Part shown: positions 59,770 through 64,000 of the stretch, piece after piece
Layout of the letters: each line of letters opens with the position of its first letter
How positions within the stretch are numbered: the stretch's first letter is position 1
Assembly (NCBI RefSeq): GCF_000759835.1
Contig: NZ_BBNB01000001.1
Span: forward strand, 620,001 to 684,000
Direction: 5' to 3'
Length of the DNA stretch: 64,000 bases
From: Citrobacter sedlakii NBRC 105722
GTDB lineage: Bacteria > Pseudomonadota > Gammaproteobacteria > Enterobacterales > Enterobacteriaceae
Translations under genes and position numbers: made by a program
Notes under the pieces: model-generated
Seen by the model: the letters and a program-made list of their open reading frames with translations, nothing else
Database searches by the model: none
Told to the model about the DNA's origin: nothing

Positions 59770-61151
59770 ATACTTCTGAACTGGAAACCCTCATCCGGAC
59801 CATTTTGACTGAACAACTGACGCCTGCGAAAACTGACATAAAGGGCAACGGTATTTTTCAGTCCGTGGGTGAAGCCATCGACGCCGCCCACCAGGCCTTT
59901 TTACGTTATCAGCAGTCTCCGCTGAAAACGCGCTGCGCCATTATCAGCGCGATACGGGAAGAGCTTACGCCGCATCTTGCGGACCTGGCGGCAGAAAGCG
60001 CCGCAGAGACGGGGATGGGTAATAAAGAAGATAAATTCCTTAAAAACAAAGCGGCGCTGGAAAATACGCCGGGGATTGAAGATCTCACCACCACCGCGCT
60101 CACTGGCGACGGCGGCATGGTGCTGTTCGAATACTCGCCATTTGGCGTGATCGGTTCCGTCGCCCCAAGCACGAATCCAACCGAAACTATTATCAACAAC
60201 AGCATCAGTATGCTGGCGGCGGGCAACAGCGTCTACTTCAGCCCACATCCCGGCGCAAAAACTGTATCGTTGAAGCTGATCGCCATGATTGAAGAGATCG
60301 TGTTTCGCAGCTGCGGCATTCGCAACCTGGTGGTTACCGTTGCCGAACCGACCTTTGAAGCCACTCAGCAAATGATGGCGCACCCTAAGATCGCCGTCCT
60401 GGCGATCACCGGCGGTCCGGGCATTGTGGCAATGGGCATGAAGAGCGGGAAAAAAGTCATCGGCGCCGGTGCGGGCAACCCGCCGTGCATCGTGGATGAA
60501 ACCGCGGATATTGTTAAAGCCGCGGAAGATACCATCAACGGCGCCTCGTTTGACTACAACCTTCCCTGCATTGCCGAGAAAAGCCTGATCGTGGTTGAGT
60601 CGGTCGCTGAACAGCTTATTCAGCAGATGCAGAGCTTTGGCGCGCTGCTGCTCAGTTCGTCAGAGATCGAAAAACTGCGCGCTGTCTGCCTGCCGGAAGG
60701 CGTCGCCAATAAAAAACTGGTCGGCAAGAGCCCGTCGGCGATGCTGGAAGCCGCCGGTATCGCCGTTCCGGCTAAAGCGCCGCGACTGCTGACAGGCGTC
60801 GTTAGCGCGGATGACAGTTGGGTCACCTGCGAACAATTGATGCCGATGCTGCCGATCGTAAAGGTTAAGGATTTTGACGCCGCATTATCGCTGGCTCTGA
60901 AAGTGGAAGAAGGACTGCACCACACCGCCATTATGCACTCGCAAAACGTGTCGCGACTGAATCTCGCCGCGCGGACGCTGCAAACCTCCATTTTCGTGAA
61001 AAATGGCCCGTCCTACGCGGGGATTGGCGTCGGTGGCGAAGGGTTCACCACCTTCACGATTGCCACGCCAACCGGCGAAGGCACGACTTCGGCGCGCACT
61101 TTCGCTCGTTCTCGTCGGTGCGTACTCACCAATGGCTTCTCAATCCGCTAA
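59766..61151 (+). CDS. pduP: CoA-acylating propionaldehyde dehydrogenase PduP
   Basis: PduP oxidises propionaldehyde to propionyl-CoA with NAD inside the shell. The 461-residue product begins with the first-characterised encapsulation peptide (MNTSELETLIRTILTEQL) and a short linker, then the aldehyde dehydrogenase fold with the catalytic Cys in SFDYNLPCIAEKS and the FVKNGPSYAGIGVGGEGF segment. Confidence 0.97.
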   Translation: MNTSELETLIRTILTEQLTPAKTDIKGNGIFQSVGEAIDAAHQAFLRYQQSPLKTRCAIISAIREELTPHLADLAAESAAETGMGNKEDKFLKNKAALENTPGIEDLTTTALTGDGGMVLFEYSPFGVIGSVAPSTNPTETIINNSISMLAAGNSVYFSPHPGAKTVSLKLIAMIEEIVFRSCGIRNLVVTVAEPTFEATQQMMAHPKIAVLAITGGPGIVAMGMKSGKKVIGAGAGNPPCIVDETADIVKAAEDTINGASFDYNLPCIAEKSLIVVESVAEQLIQQMQSFGALLLSSSEIEKLRAVCLPEGVANKKLVGKSPSAMLEAAGIAVPAKAPRLLTGVVSADDSWVTCEQLMPMLPIVKVKDFDAALSLALKVEEGLHHTAIMHSQNVSRLNLAARTLQTSIFVKNGPSYAGIGVGGEGFTTFTIATPTGEGTTSARTFARSRRCVLTNGFSIR

Positions 61152-61161
61152 TGAGGTGGTG

Positions 61162-62274
61162 ATGAAAACCTTTTCGCTGCAAACGCGTTTATACAGCGGG
61201 CCGGGAAGCCTGAAGGTGCTCGGTCGATTTACCCATAAGCACATCTGGATTATCTGTGACGGTTTTCTGGCGCGTTCGCCGCTGATTGAAGCTCTGCGCG
61301 ACGCGATACCGGCGAACAACCGTATTAGCGTGTTCAGTGAGATCACCCCCGATCCCACCATCGCCACCGTGGCGCAGGGCATCGCCCATATGCAGTCGTT
61401 GCGTCCAGACATTGTGATTGGTTTCGGCGGCGGCTCGGCGCTGGATGCCGCCAAGGCCATTGTCTGGTTCAGCCGTCAGTTCGACATCGAAATAGAAACC
61501 TGCGTGGCGATCCCGACCACCAGCGGCACCGGTTCGGAAGTGACCAGCGCCTGCGTGATCGGCGATCCGGACAAGGGCATTAAGTATCCGCTGTTTGACA
61601 ATGCGCTCTATCCGGATATGGCGATCCTCGACCCGGTACTGGTGGTCAGCGTACCGCCAGCAATTACCGCCAATACCGGCATGGATGTCCTGACCCACGC
61701 GCTGGAAGCCTATGTTTCAACGCGTGCCAACGACTTTACCGATGCGCTGGCCGAAAAAGCGGCGCAGAGCGTTTTCCAGTATCTGCCGGTCGCGGTGCGT
61801 AAAGGGGACTGCCTTGCCACGCGCGGCAAAATGCATAACGCCTCAACGCTTGCCGGCATGGCCTTTAGCCAGGCGGGACTGGGCCTTAACCACGCCATCG
61901 CACATCAGTTGGGCGGGCAGTTCCACCTGCCGCATGGATTAGCGAATGCGCTCCTGCTTACCGCGGTCATCCGGTTTAACGCCCACGATCCGCGCGCGGC
62001 GAAACGCTACGCGCGCTTTGCCAGAGCCTGCCATCTCTGTCCGGACAGCGCCAATGACACCGCCTGCATCAATGCGCTGGCGCAGCACATTGAGCAGTTA
62101 AAAAAAGCGTGCGCGATCCCTTCTCTCGCCGATGCGCTGAAAGAAGAGAAACAGAACTGGGCCCGGCGGATCCCGGCAATGGTGCAGGCCGCGCTGGCAG
62201 ACGTCACGCTGAAAACAAACCCGAAAGCAGCCGATGCCCGCGCCATTCAGGCACTGCTTGAGGAGATGCTATGA
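61162..62274 (+). CDS. pduQ: Propanol dehydrogenase PduQ
   Basis: PduQ is an iron-dependent alcohol dehydrogenase that reduces propionaldehyde to 1-propanol and regenerates NAD within the shell. The ATG at 61162 (MKTFSLQTRLYSGPGSLKVL) gives 370 residues; the open frame from 61003 lies in pduP. GGGSALDAAKAI, the metal ligands around ANTGMDVLTHALEAYV and GLNHAIAHQLGGQFHLPHG are intact. Confidence 0.96.
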   Translation: MKTFSLQTRLYSGPGSLKVLGRFTHKHIWIICDGFLARSPLIEALRDAIPANNRISVFSEITPDPTIATVAQGIAHMQSLRPDIVIGFGGGSALDAAKAIVWFSRQFDIEIETCVAIPTTSGTGSEVTSACVIGDPDKGIKYPLFDNALYPDMAILDPVLVVSVPPAITANTGMDVLTHALEAYVSTRANDFTDALAEKAAQSVFQYLPVAVRKGDCLATRGKMHNASTLAGMAFSQAGLGLNHAIAHQLGGQFHLPHGLANALLLTAVIRFNAHDPRAAKRYARFARACHLCPDSANDTACINALAQHIEQLKKACAIPSLADALKEEKQNWARRIPAMVQAALADVTLKTNPKAADARAIQALLEEML

Positions 62275-63626
62275 ACACCGCGCAGATGGCCGAGATGAAT
62301 GAAGTGGATGCGCATACTGTTCGCGAACGCGTGCGCGCAGCGGGAATCGTTGGCGCAGGCGGCGCGGGCTTTCCAACGCACGTTAAGCTGCAGGCGCAGG
62401 TAGAAATTTTCCTGGTGAACGCCGCGGAATGCGAACCGATGCTGAAAGTTGACCAGCAGTTAATAGCGCAGCAGGCGGCTCGTCTGGTGCGCGGGGTGCA
62501 GTACGCGATGAAAGCGACGGGCGCGCGGGAAGGAATTATCGCCCTGAAAGAGAAGTACCAGCCTGCTATTGCGGCGCTACGCCCGCTTTTACCTCCGGCG
62601 ATGCGTTTACACATATTGCCGGACGTTTATCCGGCAGGGGATGAGGTGCTGACCATCTGGATGGCGACGGGTCGACGCGTGCCTCCGGCGGCGCTGCCCG
62701 TCAGCGTCGGGGTGGTGGTTAATAACGTTCAGACCGTGTTGAATATTGCCCGTGCGGTAGAACAGCAGTACCCGGTGACGCGCCGCACGCTCACCGTTAA
62801 CGGCGCAGTGGCCCATCCGCAAACGCTGACCGTCCCCATCGGCATGTCGCTGCGCGACGTACTGGCGCTGGCGGGCGGCGCCACAATTGACGACCCGGGT
62901 TTTATTAATGGCGGGCCGATGATGGGCGGCCTGCTGACCTCGCTGGACACGCCGGTAACCAAAACCACTGGCGGCCTGCTGGTTTTGCCGAAAACCCATC
63001 CGCTGATTCAGCGTCGTATGCAGGAAGAGCGCACCGTCTTGTCGGTAGCGAGAACCGTGTGCGAACAGTGTCGCTTATGCACCGATCTCTGTCCGAGACA
63101 CCTCATTGGTCATGAACTGTCTCCACATCTGCTGGTGCGCGCCGTGAATTTTCACCAGGCGGCGACGCCGCAGTTACTGCTCAGCGCCCTGACCTGCTCA
63201 GAATGTAACGTCTGCGAAAGCGTGGCCTGTCCGGTTGGCATTTCACCGATGCGCATTAACCGGATGCTCAAGCGCGAACTGCGCGCGCAAAACCAGCGGT
63301 ATGAAGGTCCGCTTAATCCGGCGGATGAAATGGCGAAGTATCGCCTGGTGCCGGTGAAACGCCTCATCGCCAAACTCGGGCTGACGCCCTGGTATCGGGA
63401 AGCGCCGCTACGTGAAGACGAACCGGTCACAGAAAAAACCACGCTTTTGCTGCGTCAGCATATCGGCGCCAGCGCGGTGCCTTGCGTGCAAAAAGGCGAA
63501 CGCGTAACGCGCGGCCAGTGCGTTGCCGATGTTCCGCAAGGCGCGCCAGGCGCCCGCATTCACGCCAGTATGGACGGTATTGTCTCTGAAATCACAGAGC
63601 AGGCCATCATCGTTGTAAGAGGTTAA
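62271..63626 (+). CDS. pduS: Cobalamin reductase PduS
   Basis: PduS is a flavoprotein that reduces cob(III)alamin, supplying PduO. The 451-residue product has an RnfC-like NADH/FMN region ([28 protein letters not shown]) and two four-Cys ferredoxin clusters, [15 protein letters not shown] and [15 protein letters not shown]. It overlaps pduQ by 4 bases. Confidence 0.96.
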   Translation: MNTAQMAEMNEVDAHTVRERVRAAGIVGAGGAGFPTHVKLQAQVEIFLVNAAECEPMLKVDQQLIAQQAARLVRGVQYAMKATGAREGIIALKEKYQPAIAALRPLLPPAMRLHILPDVYPAGDEVLTIWMATGRRVPPAALPVSVGVVVNNVQTVLNIARAVEQQYPVTRRTLTVNGAVAHPQTLTVPIGMSLRDVLALAGGATIDDPGFINGGPMMGGLLTSLDTPVTKTTGGLLVLPKTHPLIQRRMQEERTVLSVARTVCEQCRLCTDLCPRHLIGHELSPHLLVRAVNFHQAATPQLLLSALTCSECNVCESVACPVGISPMRINRMLKRELRAQNQRYEGPLNPADEMAKYRLVPVKRLIAKLGLTPWYREAPLREDEPVTEKTTLLLRQHIGASAVPCVQKGERVTRGQCVADVPQGAPGARIHASMDGIVSEITEQAIIVVRG

Positions 63627-63628
63627 CC

Positions 63629-64000
63629 ATGTCTCAGGCCATAGGTATTTTAGAACTCACCAGCATTGCCAAAGGAATGGAAACCGGCGACGCAATGCTG
63701 AAAAGCGCCAGCGTGGATCTGCTGGTCAGCAAAACGATTTGTCCCGGTAAATTTCTGCTGATGCTCGGTGGCGATGTTGGAGCGGTACAGCAGGCTATCG
63801 AAACCGGGACATCGCTCGCAGGCGAAATGCTGGTAGACAGCCTGGTGTTGCCAAACATTCATGCCAGCGTGCTGCCTGCCATTAGCGGCCTCAACAGCGT
63901 CGATCGTCGTCAGGCTGTCGGCATTGTCGAAACCTGGAGCGTCGCGGCCTGCATCAGCGCCGCCGACCGCGCGGTGAAAGCCTCAAACGTGACGCTGGTT
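63629..64000 (+). CDS. pduT: Microcompartment shell protein PduT, N-terminal part (runs off window)
   Basis: PduT is a trimeric tandem-BMC shell protein with a central [4Fe-4S] cluster thought to pass electrons across the shell. The frame starts at 63629 ([20 protein letters not shown]) and stays open to the window end: 124 codons cover the first BMC repeat and the start of the second ([20 protein letters not shown]), which has the VAAC sequence near the expected cluster Cys. It begins 2 bases after pduS. Confidence 0.95.
   Translation, partial: MSQAIGILELTSIAKGMETGDAMLKSASVDLLVSKTICPGKFLLMLGGDVGAVQQAIETGTSLAGEMLVDSLVLPNIHASVLPAISGLNSVDRRQAVGIVETWSVAACISAADRAVKASNVTLV

Noticed and set aside
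61003..61161. N-terminal extension of pduQ
   Set aside because: The in-frame open stretch lies inside pduP, is Arg/Pro-rich and not conserved; ATG 61162 gives the family length.

Overview
The window is a chromosomal segment of a motile enterobacterium. It keeps the E. coli/Salmonella gene order fliF...fliR-rcsA-dsrB-yodD-dsrA-mpgP-dgcQ-yodC-yedI-yedA-vsr-dcm-yedJ-yedR-porin-serU-mtfA, and it also carries the complete anaerobic cobalamin (cbi/cob) cluster and most of a propanediol-utilisation (pdu) operon. Flagellar genes argue against Klebsiella. The complete cbi/pdu block argues against E. coli K-12. An intact nac, which Salmonella Typhimurium is reported to lack, argues against Salmonella. 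A Citrobacter-like species fits best; this is an inference from content and synteny, not a measured identity.

Region 1 (1-9381): flagellar genes on the + strand, from the 3' end of fliF through fliG, H, I, J, K, then fliL, M, N, O, P, Q, R. Together they encode the MS-ring C-terminus, the switch, the export ATPase complex, hook-length control and the export gate. Region 2 (9382-21047): rcsA with an RcsAB box, dsrB, yodD, the DsrA sRNA, mpgP, the diguanylate cyclase dgcQ, yodC, yedI, yedA, the vsr-dcm very-short-patch repair pair, yedJ, yedR, and a 640-bp AT-rich regulatory stretch (a perfect CRP palindrome, a probable RseX sRNA, a hairpin) ahead of an OmpS1-type porin.

Region 3 (21048-30654): tRNA-Ser(CGA), mtfA, then four nearly identical tRNA-Asn(GTT) genes, each followed by a GC-rich terminator, alternating with cbl-nac, shiA-amn, yeeO and ldtA (erfK). 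nac has a clear sigma-54 promoter and an upstream NtrC-like site. The tRNA-Asn genes are classic integration targets, but nothing has inserted in them here.

Region 4 (30803-47947): a 20-gene minus-strand operon, cbiA-B-C-D-E-T-F-G-H-J-K-L-M-N-Q-O-P-cobU-S-T, headed by an adenosylcobalamin riboswitch whose output hairpin occludes the cbiA ribosome-binding site. It is preceded by the regulator gene pocR. Region 5 (48963-64000): pduF (glycerol/propanediol facilitator, minus strand) diverges from pduA-B-C-D-E-G-H-J-K-L-M-N-O-P-Q-S-T on the plus strand. pduT is cut by the window end. B12 made by region 4 is the cofactor of the PduCDE diol dehydratase, and PocR, responding to propanediol, is known to coordinate both.

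No transposase, prophage, CRISPR array or clearly broken gene was seen. All large genes are intact and belong to described families, so I do not claim a new biological system. The less-charted features are non-coding: the yedR-ompS intergenic region, the structured mpgP leader, the fliK-fliL inverted repeat, the tRNA-Asn mosaic, and a short protein-like remnant between pduF and pduA.
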